From NCBI GenBank assembly GCA_918219625.1, contig CAKJXT010000021.1:1-42529 (forward strand): a stretch of DNA of 42,529 nucleotides. Direction: 5' to 3'. The notes beneath the pieces are model-generated. The model saw only the letters and a list, made by a program, of their open reading frames with translations. It made no database searches and was not told the origin of the DNA. This DNA is from Bacilli bacterium. GTDB lineage: Bacteria > Bacillota_I > Bacilli_A > RF39 > UBA660. The first letter of the stretch is position 1; the number at the start of each line of letters is the position of its first letter. Positions 1 to 7,896 of the stretch are shown here, piece by piece. A program made the position numbers and the translations under genes.

Positions 1-774
1 ATTAGGCTCCCAAATTTGTGCAGTACGGCATATTCCTGTTACATCAGTAGTATCAGAACATGTAATACCAGTAATAGTCCCTACATTTGTAGTTTTACCA
101 TTAACTCTACCTATTTGAGCAAACGCAACTCTTACTGAATTCTCAATACCAGTAGATTCAACTCCACCAGTTTCTGAAACAACAACTTCAGAATCATCAG
201 TTAAATAAATTGCTTCCTCATTTAAAACATTATCTTCTACATAATATTCTCTACCAGAGAAATTTCTTATAAATAAGTCAAAAGCAACATATCCACCAAT
301 TTCTTTGAATTGAGAAGTGTTATCACTTGGATTCAAACGTGTATCATAGTTATGAATACGGCTTGCCATTAATCTATATCCACCTTCAGTAGCAGTTAAG
401 CTTCCTTTTTCAAACATTTTCATTGTAGATGATGTAGTATCGATTTCACCTACAGATGAAATTGGTTTAAGTCCTTTTTTAAGAACATCAGTTCCGATTC
501 CAGCCCAGTTATTAACATTGCCAGTATAAACAGTATTAGTAGTATCATTAAAGTTTTCACTATTAATAGTTACTGTTGTATCCCATTTACTACCGTCTAA
601 TGATAATAATAAGCTATCTGTACTTGCAATTTCAATCTCAAAACTTGAAACATTAACTTGTCGCATACCTATAAACCATGCATAAGTCGCAACAATAAAT
701 ATGAATGAAGTTAGAGAACAAAATACAATTAATTTTCTAATTTTTTTAGATTTCTTACTATCTCTTTTATTCAT
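1..774 (-). CDS. Exported surface protein with SipW/TasA-like signal region, 3' end cut by window
   Basis: The frame is open from an ATG at 774 to base 1, giving 258 codons without a stop, so the C-terminus lies outside the window. The N-terminus is lysine-rich (MNKRDSKKSKKIRK) and is followed by one hydrophobic segment ending in ATYAWF, the kind of signal seen in SipW-processed TasA/camelysin-like proteins. The rest is polar and rich in Ser, Thr, Asn and Gly, with only two cysteines near the visible end, as expected of a secreted beta-rich protein. A ribosome site (AAAGGAAAG) sits about 6 nt before the start, and a consensus promoter lies upstream. The SipW-like class is inferred from the signal only; the specific function is unknown. 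Other exported or anchored proteins of similar character lie at 2719-4267. Confidence 0.75.
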   Translation of the reverse strand, partial: MNKRDSKKSKKIRKLIVFCSLTSFIFIVATYAWFIGMRQVNVSSFEIEIASTDSLLLSLDGSKWDTTVTINSENFNDTTNTVYTGNVNNWAGIGTDVLKKGLKPISSVGEIDTTSSTMKMFEKGSLTATEGGYRLMASRIHNYDTRLNPSDNTSQFKEIGGYVAFDLFIRNFSGREYYVEDNVLNEEAIYLTDDSEVVVSETGGVESTGIENSVRVAFAQIGRVNGKTTNVGTITGITCSDTTDVTGICRTAQIWEPN

Positions 775-872
775 ATAATCTTTCCTTTCTTTTTTTTAGT
801 ATTATGTCTAATCATTATGAAAAACCACACAAACCTATACCTTACTCACCGCCCTACTATAATACAATATAA

Positions 873-901
873 ATTATACACGGAGATTATCTAAAAGTCA
901 A
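873..901 (-). promoter_or_regulatory. SigA-type promoter of the left-edge surface gene
   Basis: On the minus strand there is a -35 TTGACT (896-901), a 17-nt spacer and a perfect -10 TATAAT (873-878). Transcription would start near 866, leaving a 5' leader of about 90 nt before the ATG at 774. I see no clear riboswitch fold in that leader. Confidence 0.8.
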
Positions 902-933
902 TTGAAAATGTCAAAAAATGTCGAATGAAAATT

Positions 934-966
934 AAAAAAAAAGAGAAACTATTGACTTTTCTCTTT
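934..966 (-). terminator. Rho-independent terminator after the 541-aa gene
   Basis: A 9-bp stem (AAAGAGAAA / TTTCTCTTT at 940-948 and 958-966) with a 9-nt loop is followed on the minus strand by a run of T. The loop overlaps the stop codon of the gene, leaving almost no 3' untranslated region. Confidence 0.8.
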
Positions 967-2574
967 ATCTTTCTCTTCTTTTTCAACAATCTTATCAGTT
1001 TGAACAATAAACCAAATTTTTTCGACTGACAAATTGCTATTTTCAATCTTATGAACTCTAAAAACAAAATCAATTTTATTCTTAAGAGCTTCCAAACTAT
1101 CCTCATCTAAATCAGCAAGTTCCAAATTAATATTTTCTAATCTATATTTATTAGCAATAACATTTGCAACATCTGTTTCTTCAAATGTATTAATACCATT
1201 AATAATTATATTAGATGGATTTGAAGCAAAATCGTCAAATTCGTTGCACATATCAACAATCTCATTATAAGACTCTAAATTAAATACAGTTTTAAAAGTT
1301 TCTTTCTTAAAGAAATTATAACTATAATAAAGTCTTACAACATCAGATATAAGTAATAACGATTCATTCTTAAGAGAAATAATTTTATTTTCAAATTTTA
1401 ACTTATCTTGTTGATAATATAAATCATATAACTCTTTCGCAATCTTTAAAGATTCAATTTTTAAATTCTTTAAATGTTCACCACTGGCCTTCTTAGAAAA
1501 TAGACCACCTTTATCTCCAAATATTTTAGCATTAACACTCTCTAATTTAGATTCCTTAGTATTAATTTGATTATCTATATTCTTTAAAGCAGAATTATTC
1601 GCTTCAGGTGACTCCTGCTTTTCATATTTTTCTTTAAAATAATTAAATAAAGGAACATATTTTAAATAATTACCATACTCTACAACATTAACTCTAAGTC
1701 TTCCTAGAGTATCTAATAATTTATTAACAGACTCTTCATCACTATAATCTATTTCATTTATAGTAAGTCCAGAATAAGTCGCTACCCTAAACTTGCTATC
1801 AGGGAAATAATTATTAATTTCAATTTCACTTTTTTTTGCCTTTTCAACAATATCACATAGTTGTTCATCTTGACTATTAACAAGTTCATCATATTTTTCT
1901 TTTAAAGCATTTATAAAATCATTATAATTCTTAAAATTATGCTTATTAAGCAAAGTCTTTTGTTCGCGACTAATATAATCTTCAAAAGCCTTTTGATGTT
2001 TCTTAATAAGTTTTCTAAAGTTAAGTTCAATATGTTCTATTATATTAGGATTATACCAATATATTTCTTCAAATACTTTAGAAAGTTTACTATAATCGCC
2101 ATCACAACTTAAATATTCACACATGTATTGATGAACATAATAAGTATATTTAAAATCACTACTCTTAAGTTCAACACCACAAGTTCTAAATTTTTCAATT
2201 AATTTTCGAATAATATCATTAATCTCATCAAAAGTAAAATTAGAATAATTATGAATATCATAAAGTAAATCATCAAGTCCCATCTTCTCCATAAAGGAAT
2301 TCATTGGATTAAGAATAAACTTCATGTGCTTATACTCTTCAAATTGATTCATCAACTCTTCAGTATTACGTTCCTCACGTCTGCAATTAAAAGATTCACT
2401 TTTAGCTTTCAAGTAGTTTAAAACGCTTTCCTTATAATATACATAATTTTCATATATAGAAGCAATTTTTTCATTATACTTTCTTATATTGGTTTTATTA
2501 TTAGTTGGTAAAGAAGATAATAAAGTTTTTTTAGCCTCTATATCATTATCAATAAAATCCAAAAAACTATTCAT
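949..2574 (-). CDS. Unrecognised 541-aa cytoplasmic, helix-rich protein
   Basis: I do not recognise a family. The protein is rich in Lys, Glu, Asn and Ile, has no signal peptide or membrane segment, and looks mostly helical. Residues around 330-420 look like a coiled coil, and the C-terminus is a charged tail of Glu, Asp and Lys. The ATG at 2574 is chosen because it overlaps the stop of the preceding 45-aa gene (ATGAATAG), a classic coupled arrangement; an upstream in-frame ATG at 2595 would lie inside that gene. It is the last gene of the unit 3435-949 and ends in a terminator. Its position behind a membrane-anchored TasA-like protein suggests a cytoplasmic partner of a surface system, but that is inference. 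Confidence 0.7.
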   Translation of the reverse strand: MNSFLDFIDNDIEAKKTLLSSLPTNNKTNIRKYNEKIASIYENYVYYKESVLNYLKAKSESFNCRREERNTEELMNQFEEYKHMKFILNPMNSFMEKMGLDDLLYDIHNYSNFTFDEINDIIRKLIEKFRTCGVELKSSDFKYTYYVHQYMCEYLSCDGDYSKLSKVFEEIYWYNPNIIEHIELNFRKLIKKHQKAFEDYISREQKTLLNKHNFKNYNDFINALKEKYDELVNSQDEQLCDIVEKAKKSEIEINNYFPDSKFRVATYSGLTINEIDYSDEESVNKLLDTLGRLRVNVVEYGNYLKYVPLFNYFKEKYEKQESPEANNSALKNIDNQINTKESKLESVNAKIFGDKGGLFSKKASGEHLKNLKIESLKIAKELYDLYYQQDKLKFENKIISLKNESLLLISDVVRLYYSYNFFKKETFKTVFNLESYNEIVDMCNEFDDFASNPSNIIINGINTFEETDVANVIANKYRLENINLELADLDEDSLEALKNKIDFVFRVHKIENSNLSVEKIWFIVQTDKIVEKEEKDKEKSQ

Positions 2575-2704
2575 TGCTAGCCTCACTTTCATCAAGTTTA
2601 CTTTCCTCTAAAAAAGAAAGGAAAGAATTAATATTTTCATAAACTTTTATTAATTCTTGTAAACTTAAATTTGAAATATCAAAATTAGTTTTACCTTCTT
2701 CCAT
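2567..2704 (-). CDS. Small 45-aa acidic helical protein, translationally coupled
   Basis: This short gene lies between the membrane protein ending at 2719 and the 541-aa gene. The ATG at 2704 has an ideal site (AGGAG, 7-nt spacing), whereas the in-frame ATG at 2710 lies too close to it. The product starts MEEGKTNFDISNL, continues as one amphipathic helix (LSLQELIKVYENINSFL) and ends in an acidic tail. Its TAG stop overlaps the ATG of the next gene by 8 nt, and its ribosome site directly follows the previous stop, so the three genes form one unit. It superficially resembles exonuclease VII small subunits in size and helix pattern, but conserved residues are not evident. Function unknown. Confidence 0.65.
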   Translation of the reverse strand: MEEGKTNFDISNLSLQELIKVYENINSFLSFLEESKLDESEASNE

Positions 2705-2718
2705 AACCATTCTCCTTT

Positions 2719-3435
2719 TTATTCTTTATTAAACTTATCGTCACTAACATCTTTGAATTCAGAATTGAATTCCATATGTATTTTTATTTCTCCCCCTAAA
2801 ATATTATCGGTACAATCAGGATCAGTACCTTCAACCCACATAACAACTGTATATTTATCAATATCTCCTGGTTGAAAATTTTCACGATGATCATATGTAA
2901 TTAATGTATCATCATGAAAAGGGACAGTATCACGCTCAGGTTGACCATTTAAACCAATTTTCGCATATGTAACATATTCACCATTCTTATAAAGACGAAT
3001 TCTAACAGCTGTATCTACATTCTTAATAACATCATCAATAATTACTTGTGACCAATAATCCGATGTATCTGTACCAGTATTTTCTATATAAAATGTATAA
3101 GCAACATAATTATCACCATTGTGAGAACTATTTACTTGATCCAAATTATCAGGTAGCCATCTATATGAAATATTATCAAAATAATCAACAGCTTGAGCAT
3201 ATAACTCTGTTCTAAAAACTTTATAATCAGGATCATCATAAATAACAATACCTTTTTTAAAATATAAGTTCTTATCAAGAGTAATACTAAAGTTACCATT
3301 ATTATATATAATATTCATTATTATATACGCAAGTAATAATATAAGCAAAACAATTAAAACAGTAATTTTAACAATCTTTACAATTCTTTTCTTACGCCTT
3401 AACTTACTAACTTTAACCTCAATTTCCCCATTCAT
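2719..3435 (-). CDS. Membrane-anchored TasA/camelysin-like surface protein
   Basis: The product is 238 aa. A basic N-terminus (KLRRKKRIVKIVK) is followed by a single hydrophobic anchor (about residues 20-45), then an extracellular domain. The ectodomain contains the stretch MWVEGTDPDCTDNILGG and ends in a beta strand, a pattern I associate with uncharacterised SipW-neighbourhood proteins of Firmicutes that have a TasA-like beta-sandwich. The ATG at 3435 is chosen over the longer frame (3459) because AGGGGTG stands about 8 nt before it. It is the first gene of an operon with the 45-aa and 541-aa genes and is divergent from another exported protein at 3620. Role unknown; probably surface display or a fibre component. 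Confidence 0.7.
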   Translation of the reverse strand: MNGEIEVKVSKLRRKKRIVKIVKITVLIVLLILLLAYIIMNIIYNNGNFSITLDKNLYFKKGIVIYDDPDYKVFRTELYAQAVDYFDNISYRWLPDNLDQVNSSHNGDNYVAYTFYIENTGTDTSDYWSQVIIDDVIKNVDTAVRIRLYKNGEYVTYAKIGLNGQPERDTVPFHDDTLITYDHRENFQPGDIDKYTVVMWVEGTDPDCTDNILGGEIKIHMEFNSEFKDVSDDKFNKE

Positions 3436-3464
3436 AACATACACCCCTACTATAATCATAAATA

Positions 3465-3494
3465 ATTATATACCATAATAAAGAATAAAGTCAA
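3465..3494 (-). promoter_or_regulatory. SigA-type promoter of the three-gene surface unit
   Basis: Minus strand: -35 TTGACT at 3489-3494, an 18-nt spacer, and -10 TATAAT at 3465-3470. It faces away from the plus-strand promoter at 3571-3599, so the 3.4-3.6 kb gap is a divergent control region. Confidence 0.75.
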
Positions 3495-3570
3495 TCACAA
3501 ATTATATACACACTGTTTTACACTCTTTACACCACTTGACAATTTCAAGCTCAAAAAAATGTAAAATAAG

Positions 3571-3599
3571 TTGTAATGTAAAAAAATACCACTTATAAT
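3571..3599 (+). promoter_or_regulatory. Promoter of the 215-aa exported protein gene, with a very short leader
   Basis: Plus strand: TTGTAA (3571-3576), a 17-nt spacer, then a perfect TATAAT (3594-3599). The predicted start near 3606 falls just before the ribosome site AGAGGTGAT, so the leader would be only about 14 nt. A better -35 (TTGACA, 3536-3541) has no -10 at a proper distance. Confidence 0.6.
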
Positions 3600-3619
3600 A
3601 AGATTAAGAGGTGATAACT

Positions 3620-4267
3620 GTGAGAAAAAGAATATGCTTTGCACTACTTTTAATGTCATGTTCATTATGTTTATGCTTCATGAGTAGTACTTACTCAAGA
3701 TATGTAGCAGGAACTCAAGGTAACATTGATATACTATTCGCAAAATGGCAAATACTTCTAAATAACCAAGATATAGCAGATGAAAATAACTCTGAAATCA
3801 CAATTACGCCTACGATAGAGCCAAATGAAAATGTAAAATCAGATGTAGTTGCTCCTACATCAAAAGGATACTTTGATATAGATATTGATTCATCAAATGT
3901 AGATGTATCATATAGATATAACTTAACACTAGATATAGACAACGAAGATGTGCCAGACTTAATGATTACAAAATATACAATACTTCCAGAAGACTATCAA
4001 GAAGGAGATACAATAGAATATACAACAATACAAGATAGTACAATATCAAATGTAATGTTATTTGATAATGAAACAGAAGATTTCAGTTTTGAACCATTTA
4101 CAATAAGAATCTACTTTGAATGGTATGAAGGCGAAGACGAATTAATGGACGATGAAACTGATACAGCTATAGGAACTGGTGAAGAATTAACATTTACAAT
4201 AAATGCAAATATTTCATTCGAACAAGTAATTGAAGAAGAAGTAGAAGAAACAATAGAAACTCCTTAA
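3620..4267 (+). CDS. Exported TasA/SipW-substrate-like protein
   Basis: This is one of only two full protein genes on the plus strand. The product (215 aa) starts with a short basic end (VRKRI), a hydrophobic signal segment and the sequence STYSRYVAGTQGNIDI, which resembles the processing region of SipW-dependent biofilm proteins. The mature part is acidic and Thr/Asp-rich with alternating beta strands, and it ends in a Glu-rich tail. The GTG at 3620 is chosen because AGAGGTGAT ends about 6 nt before it; the GTG at 3611 lies inside that ribosome site. It is divergent from the anchored protein at 3435. The dedicated signal peptidase is not in the window. The family call is moderate; the exact role is unknown. 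Confidence 0.7.
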   Translation: MRKRICFALLLMSCSLCLCFMSSTYSRYVAGTQGNIDILFAKWQILLNNQDIADENNSEITITPTIEPNENVKSDVVAPTSKGYFDIDIDSSNVDVSYRYNLTLDIDNEDVPDLMITKYTILPEDYQEGDTIEYTTIQDSTISNVMLFDNETEDFSFEPFTIRIYFEWYEGEDELMDDETDTAIGTGEELTFTINANISFEQVIEEEVEETIETP

Positions 4268-4283
4268 AAAAGGAGTTTTTTAT
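4257..4283 (+). terminator. Terminator between convergent genes
   Basis: The stem is AAACTCCTT / AAGGAGTTT (4257-4265, 4270-4278) with an AAAA loop and a T run. It overlaps the stop codon of the plus-strand gene. On the minus strand the same hairpin lacks a T run, so it mainly serves the plus gene. Confidence 0.85.
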
Positions 4284-4316
4284 TGTATATACACCCACAA
4301 CTTAGAACTCTAAAAA

Positions 4317-5255
4317 TTATACATCTATAATAGAGTTAACATTATCAATTATAGAACTATATACATCTTTATCACTAATTATATTAATGCAAAAAGCTCT
4401 ACTACCGGCATAATTAATACTCGCACCACAATGATATAAAGTAATATCATCAACAATAAAAAATCTATCGTGAAATAAATTACTATAAATAATAGTTAAA
4501 TTACTATAATTCTTATTATAATTATCAATATCACATTTAGTAAGTAATCCATTTTTCTTAGTAATTATAAAAACATTAACATTTAAATCTTTTATTATTT
4601 CTAAAGTCCTATAATCACAATAAGAATCAACAATAACAAGTTTTTTCTTAGAACTCATAAATATATCTTTCAATTTACAATATGCATCGAAAGCTTGTCC
4701 TTTATAAAAAACATAATTTGTTTTTTCTTTTTTATCATTAAATAATTCCTGTATTTTTTTAATATCATTGGTATTCTTTATTGTCAAAGATTTAATTTCA
4801 CTAACATCAGATGTATTTTGTAAAGTCATTTTCTTTACTTCATCAAGATCTTTTAACATATCAATATTATTAGTTATAAAATGACGCATATTAACAAAAG
4901 CACGCATAATATTAACACTGACACTAGCAGCAACCTTAGTTCTAAGAACAGAAGCAAGCATCGCAACGCCTTGTTCAGTAAAAACATAAGGTAGAAATTT
5001 TTTATGCTCACCTCTTCCCCTCTTTAAGGTCCCAATTTGGGACCTTAAAGAACTATATTCTTCATCTGTTAATTGATAATAAAAATCATCTGGAAATCTA
5101 TCCATATGCCTACCAACAGCCTGATTAATAGTCTTAGTACCATTTGAGCACTCATAAAATCTTGCCAAATCAGAATCTAACATCACCTGCTTACCCCTTA
5201 TTTCATAAATAGAATTTTCAATTCTATCATTACTACTTACAATAATGTTATTCAT
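4317..5255 (-). CDS. ORF6N (KilA-N-like) domain protein with PLD-like C-terminal domain
   Basis: The product is 312 aa. Residues about 10-125 match the ORF6N DNA-binding domain of phage antirepressor-like proteins: YEIRGKQVMLDSDLARFY, then MDRFPDDFYYQLT, then the signature FTEQGVAMLASVL. A helical linker follows, then a domain with FHDRFFIVDD and YHCGASINYAG, resembling a phospholipase D/HKD-type half site in which the usual Lys is Arg. The ATG at 5255 is preceded by GAGGTGAT; the longer frame to 5282 lacks a good site. It stands alone behind ftsW and its terminator, with no phage genes nearby, so it is probably a domesticated or mobile single gene. A perfect hairpin lies inside its coding sequence at 5022-5050. 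Confidence 0.8.
   Translation of the reverse strand: MNNIIVSSNDRIENSIYEIRGKQVMLDSDLARFYECSNGTKTINQAVGRHMDRFPDDFYYQLTDEEYSSLRSQIGTLKRGRGEHKKFLPYVFTEQGVAMLASVLRTKVAASVSVNIMRAFVNMRHFITNNIDMLKDLDEVKKMTLQNTSDVSEIKSLTIKNTNDIKKIQELFNDKKEKTNYVFYKGQAFDAYCKLKDIFMSSKKKLVIVDSYCDYRTLEIIKDLNVNVFIITKKNGLLTKCDIDNYNKNYSNLTIIYSNLFHDRFFIVDDITLYHCGASINYAGSRAFCINIISDKDVYSSIIDNVNSIIDV
5022..5050. repeat. Perfect 13-bp inverted repeat inside the ORF6N coding region
   Basis: The arms CTTTAAGGTCCCA (5022-5034) and TGGGACCTTAAAG (5038-5050) are perfect complements separated by ATT. The hairpin encodes the SLRSQIGTLK segment between the ORF6N domain core and the FTEQGVAML signature. No T run follows, so it is not a terminator. 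Confidence 0.85.
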
Positions 5256-5289
5256 AACTAAAATCACCTCTAAAATAATCATACAACGT

Positions 5290-5319
5290 AAAAAAAAGAA
5301 TTCCTTAAAAAAAAGAATT
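5290..5319 (-). terminator. Terminator after ftsW
   Basis: On the minus strand an 8-bp A/T-rich stem (AATTCTTT / AAGGAATT, one G-U pair) is followed by eight T. It overlaps the ftsW stop codon and ends the PBP-mraY-nudix-ftsW unit. Confidence 0.7.
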
Positions 5320-6409
5320 ATTTTTGACTTCTTGAAATATTAAGTAATATTCCAACACTACATAAAGTTATTAGTAAACTAGAGCCGCCATAAGAAAGAA
5401 ATGGTAATGTAACACCAGTAACAGGAATTAATCCAACAACAACCATTAAATTTAAAATAGCCTGAAAAGCAATTTGAAAAGTAATACCAAAAGCTAAATA
5501 CTTACCAAATAAATTATTACTACTTCTAGAAATCTTAAAACCAGTATAAATAATAGTTAAAAATAAAATTGATACAATTAAAATACCCATAAAACCAAAC
5601 TCCTCACTAATAATAGAAAAAATAAAATCAGTTTGAGGTTCAGGTAAATAAAAATGCTTTTGACGAGAATTTAAAAATCCATATCCAAACAACCCACCAG
5701 GACCAATCGCATATAAACTTTGAATAATTTGAAATCCTGCTCCTAAAGGATCACTCCAAGGATTAATAAAAGAAACAATTCTTTTAAGTCTATAAGGCGC
5801 AATAACAATTAAACCAACTATACCAAATAATCCAACTACACCAAGCTTTAAAAAAAATTTAAAATCAACACCACCTATAAACAACAAACCAATAATAGAC
5901 ATAACAATAATCATACCAGTTCCAAAATCAGGTTGTAACATAATTAAACCAAAAACTAAAAATAATATACCAAGTATCGGTAAAACCCCTTTAAAAAAAT
6001 TATCAATAATACGTTCATTATTAACCAAATACTTAGAAGTAAAAATAATTAAAGATAACTTAGTAAACTCACTAGGTTGAATACCAAAAGAACCAATACC
6101 AAACCAACTACGACTACCATTTCTAACACTACCTACCCCAGGTATAATAACAAGAATAAGTAAAATTAAACATATAATAAAAAATAAATTAGACTTCTCA
6201 TAATAAATCTTATAATCAATATGACTTATAATCATCATAAAAACAACACCTATAATAAAAAATACACCTTGATTAATAACAAACTTAAAAGGATTATTAA
6301 ACTTATACTCTGCCCATACATAACTAGCAGAATAAATCATAACAATACCAAAAATAGATATAAGTAAAACACTAATTAATAAAACAACATTAACACTATT
6401 TTTCTTCAT
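5318..6409 (-). CDS. ftsW: FtsW/RodA-type septal peptidoglycan glycosyltransferase
   Basis: The product is 363 aa with about ten membrane segments, the usual SEDS-family length. SEDS signatures are visible: GSRSWFGIGSFGIQPSEFTK (about residues 100-118), GPGGLFGYGFLNSRQKHFYLP with PEPQTDFIFSIISEEFGF (about 235-272), and the C-terminal VTGVTLPFLSYGGSS. The protein polymerises lipid II into glycan strands with a class B PBP, whose gene is three genes upstream in the same direction. The match to FtsW rather than RodA rests on the dcw context and on the LNSRQKHFYLPEPQTD stretch. The ATG at 6409 is preceded by AGGTGATACT. A hairpin ends the nudix gene just upstream, so ftsW may have its own weak promoter or rely on read-through. 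Confidence 0.93.
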   Translation of the reverse strand: MKKNSVNVVLLISVLLISIFGIVMIYSASYVWAEYKFNNPFKFVINQGVFFIIGVVFMMIISHIDYKIYYEKSNLFFIICLILLILVIIPGVGSVRNGSRSWFGIGSFGIQPSEFTKLSLIIFTSKYLVNNERIIDNFFKGVLPILGILFLVFGLIMLQPDFGTGMIIVMSIIGLLFIGGVDFKFFLKLGVVGLFGIVGLIVIAPYRLKRIVSFINPWSDPLGAGFQIIQSLYAIGPGGLFGYGFLNSRQKHFYLPEPQTDFIFSIISEEFGFMGILIVSILFLTIIYTGFKISRSSNNLFGKYLAFGITFQIAFQAILNLMVVVGLIPVTGVTLPFLSYGGSSLLITLCSVGILLNISRSQK

Positions 6410-6440
6410 AGTATCACCTATATAATTCTATGAAAAACAT

Positions 6441-6466
6441 AAAAAAAAAGAAGATTAACTCTTCTT
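6441..6466 (-). terminator. Hairpin with T run between nudix and ftsW
   Basis: The minus strand has AAGAAGA, a 5-nt loop, TCTTCTT and a long T run. It sits at the nudix stop codon, inside what otherwise looks like one unit, so it may attenuate ftsW rather than fully stop transcription. Confidence 0.65.
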
Positions 6467-6886
6467 AAGCTTTTCATTTAACTCCCATAAAGCAGTCTTA
6501 TTACTATCATACTCTAAACAATTAATTGCCTCATCATATGATAACCATTTATAATCCATATGTTCTGAAGATAACTTAATATCACCATCACAATAAGCAC
6601 CAAAAGAATATTCAGGAATAACATATACATCATCACCAAATTTAAATGAACCAACAATATCAACAACAGGAATAGAAGTTATACTAGATAACTCTATTAT
6701 ATCAGATATAACATTACCAGTCTCTTCTAAAACTTCCCTTTTAACAGTATCAATTAACGATTCATCATCTTCTACTCCACCAGATATACCTTGCCATTCA
6801 CCACTTTTTCTTAAGAATATACAATAAAAATAATCATTATTGACTTTCTTATAAAGAAATACTAATACCTGCTTAGGTCTTCTCAT
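6455..6886 (-). CDS. Nudix hydrolase, NudB-like
   Basis: The product is 143 aa. The full Nudix box is present: GGVEDDESLIDTVKREVLEE followed by TGNV, matching GX5EX7REUXEEXGU, so the metal-binding glutamates are intact. The start MRRPKQVLVFLYKK and the late HMDYKWLSYDEAINCL resemble dihydroneopterin triphosphate pyrophosphatases (NudB), but substrate prediction within Nudix families is unreliable. The ATG at 6886 is chosen for TTTAGGTGG about 6 nt upstream; the longer frame to 6931 would run into mraY. It lies between mraY and ftsW, where many Bacilli carry murD. This could be a housecleaning or folate-related enzyme placed there by chance. Confidence 0.8.
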   Translation of the reverse strand: MRRPKQVLVFLYKKVNNDYFYCIFLRKSGEWQGISGGVEDDESLIDTVKREVLEETGNVISDIIELSSITSIPVVDIVGSFKFGDDVYVIPEYSFGAYCDGDIKLSSEHMDYKWLSYDEAINCLEYDSNKTALWELNEKLKKS

Positions 6887-6905
6887 AATACCACCTAAAC
6901 TTAAT

Positions 6906-7895
6906 CTACCACAAAAACAAAACAAACACAATAGAAACTAATGCCCCTACTATACCAATAAGCCAAAATATATGAACAACATCCTCCTCATTATAAAATC
7001 TTTCAAAAGTATGATGAATTGGGGTAATAGGAAATAACCTCTTACGAGTAAGTTTAAAATAACCAACCTGTAATAAACAAGTAATAGTCTCAAATACAAA
7101 AACAATACCAATAATAATAAGTAATAACTCACATCGAGTTAAAATACACATACAAGCAAGTGTTCCACCTAAACATAAACTACCAGTATCCCCCATAAAA
7201 ACTTTAGCAGGATGACTATTAAAAAGTAAAAAACCAAATAAACACCCAACCAATATAAAACCAAATAAAGCAATATCACGATAACCATCTAACCATCCAG
7301 TATTCCAAGTAATAATAGAAACACAAATAAAAGAAATAATAGAAAGTCCACAAGCTAAACCATCTAACCCATCAGTAATATTAACCGCATTACTACACGC
7401 AACTAATATAAATAAAATAACAATACCATAAAAAAATCCAAGCTTATACTTAATACCTAAACTATGAATCCATAATAATGGTTCATTACCACCCTTCATA
7501 AATAAATAAAAGAAAATAACAGAAACAATAAGCTGTAAAAAAAACTTCTGATTAACGCTTAATCCCTTATTATTATGTTTAACAACAATTAAAAAATCAT
7601 CAATAAAACCAATTAATGCATAACTAATAAACGTAAATAATAAAACAATAAAATTATAGCTAACTCTAATCTTACCAAAAATAATCATAATTAAAACAAT
7701 AACTAAAGTAGGAATAATAAATATTAACCCTCCCATAGTAGGAGTACCATGCTTACTATTATGAGTTCTCTCTAAATAAATACTTAAAGACTGATTAGCC
7801 TTAATACGACGTAATATAGGAATTAAAATAACACCAAAACAAACAGATAAAATAAAACCAATAAATAAAACTAAAAATGAAAGAGATAAAACCAT
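6906..7895 (-). CDS. mraY: Phospho-N-acetylmuramoyl-pentapeptide-transferase (lipid I synthase)
   Basis: The product is 329 aa with about ten membrane helices. It transfers phospho-MurNAc-pentapeptide from UDP to undecaprenyl phosphate. Family motifs: KHGTPTMGGLIFI near residue 50, IGFIDDFLIVVK with the paired Asp, NAVNITDGLDGLACG, FNSHPAKVFMGDTGSLCLGG, and ITPIHHTFE in place of the more usual PxHHHFE. The ATG at 7895 is chosen because it lies 1 nt after the PBP stop (TAATATG) with GGTGAT just upstream; a frame from 7907 would overlap the PBP gene. It is coupled to the transpeptidase gene in a partial dcw operon. Confidence 0.95.
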   Translation of the reverse strand: MVLSLSFLVLFIGFILSVCFGVILIPILRRIKANQSLSIYLERTHNSKHGTPTMGGLIFIIPTLVIVLIMIIFGKIRVSYNFIVLLFTFISYALIGFIDDFLIVVKHNNKGLSVNQKFFLQLIVSVIFFYLFMKGGNEPLLWIHSLGIKYKLGFFYGIVILFILVACSNAVNITDGLDGLACGLSIISFICVSIITWNTGWLDGYRDIALFGFILVGCLFGFLLFNSHPAKVFMGDTGSLCLGGTLACMCILTRCELLLIIIGIVFVFETITCLLQVGYFKLTRKRLFPITPIHHTFERFYNEEDVVHIFWLIGIVGALVSIVFVLFLW

Positions 7896-7896
7896 A

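Noticed and set aside
2567..2704. Exonuclease VII small subunit (XseB)
   Set aside because: Size and helix content are similar, but the family's conserved E-x-L-E-x-I-V-x-x-L-E pattern is not present and no xseA is adjacent.
3536..3567. Second plus-strand promoter (TTGACA with TAAAAT)
   Set aside because: The spacer would be 20 nt; the TTGTAA/TATAAT pair at 3571-3599 with a 17-nt spacer fits better.
5022..5050. Terminator inside the ORF6N gene
   Set aside because: The stem is strong, but no T run follows on either strand, and it lies in a conserved coding domain.
4317..5255. Prophage remnant
   Set aside because: Only the ORF6N gene is phage-like. Neighbours are division genes and surface proteins; no integrase, capsid gene or attachment repeats are visible.
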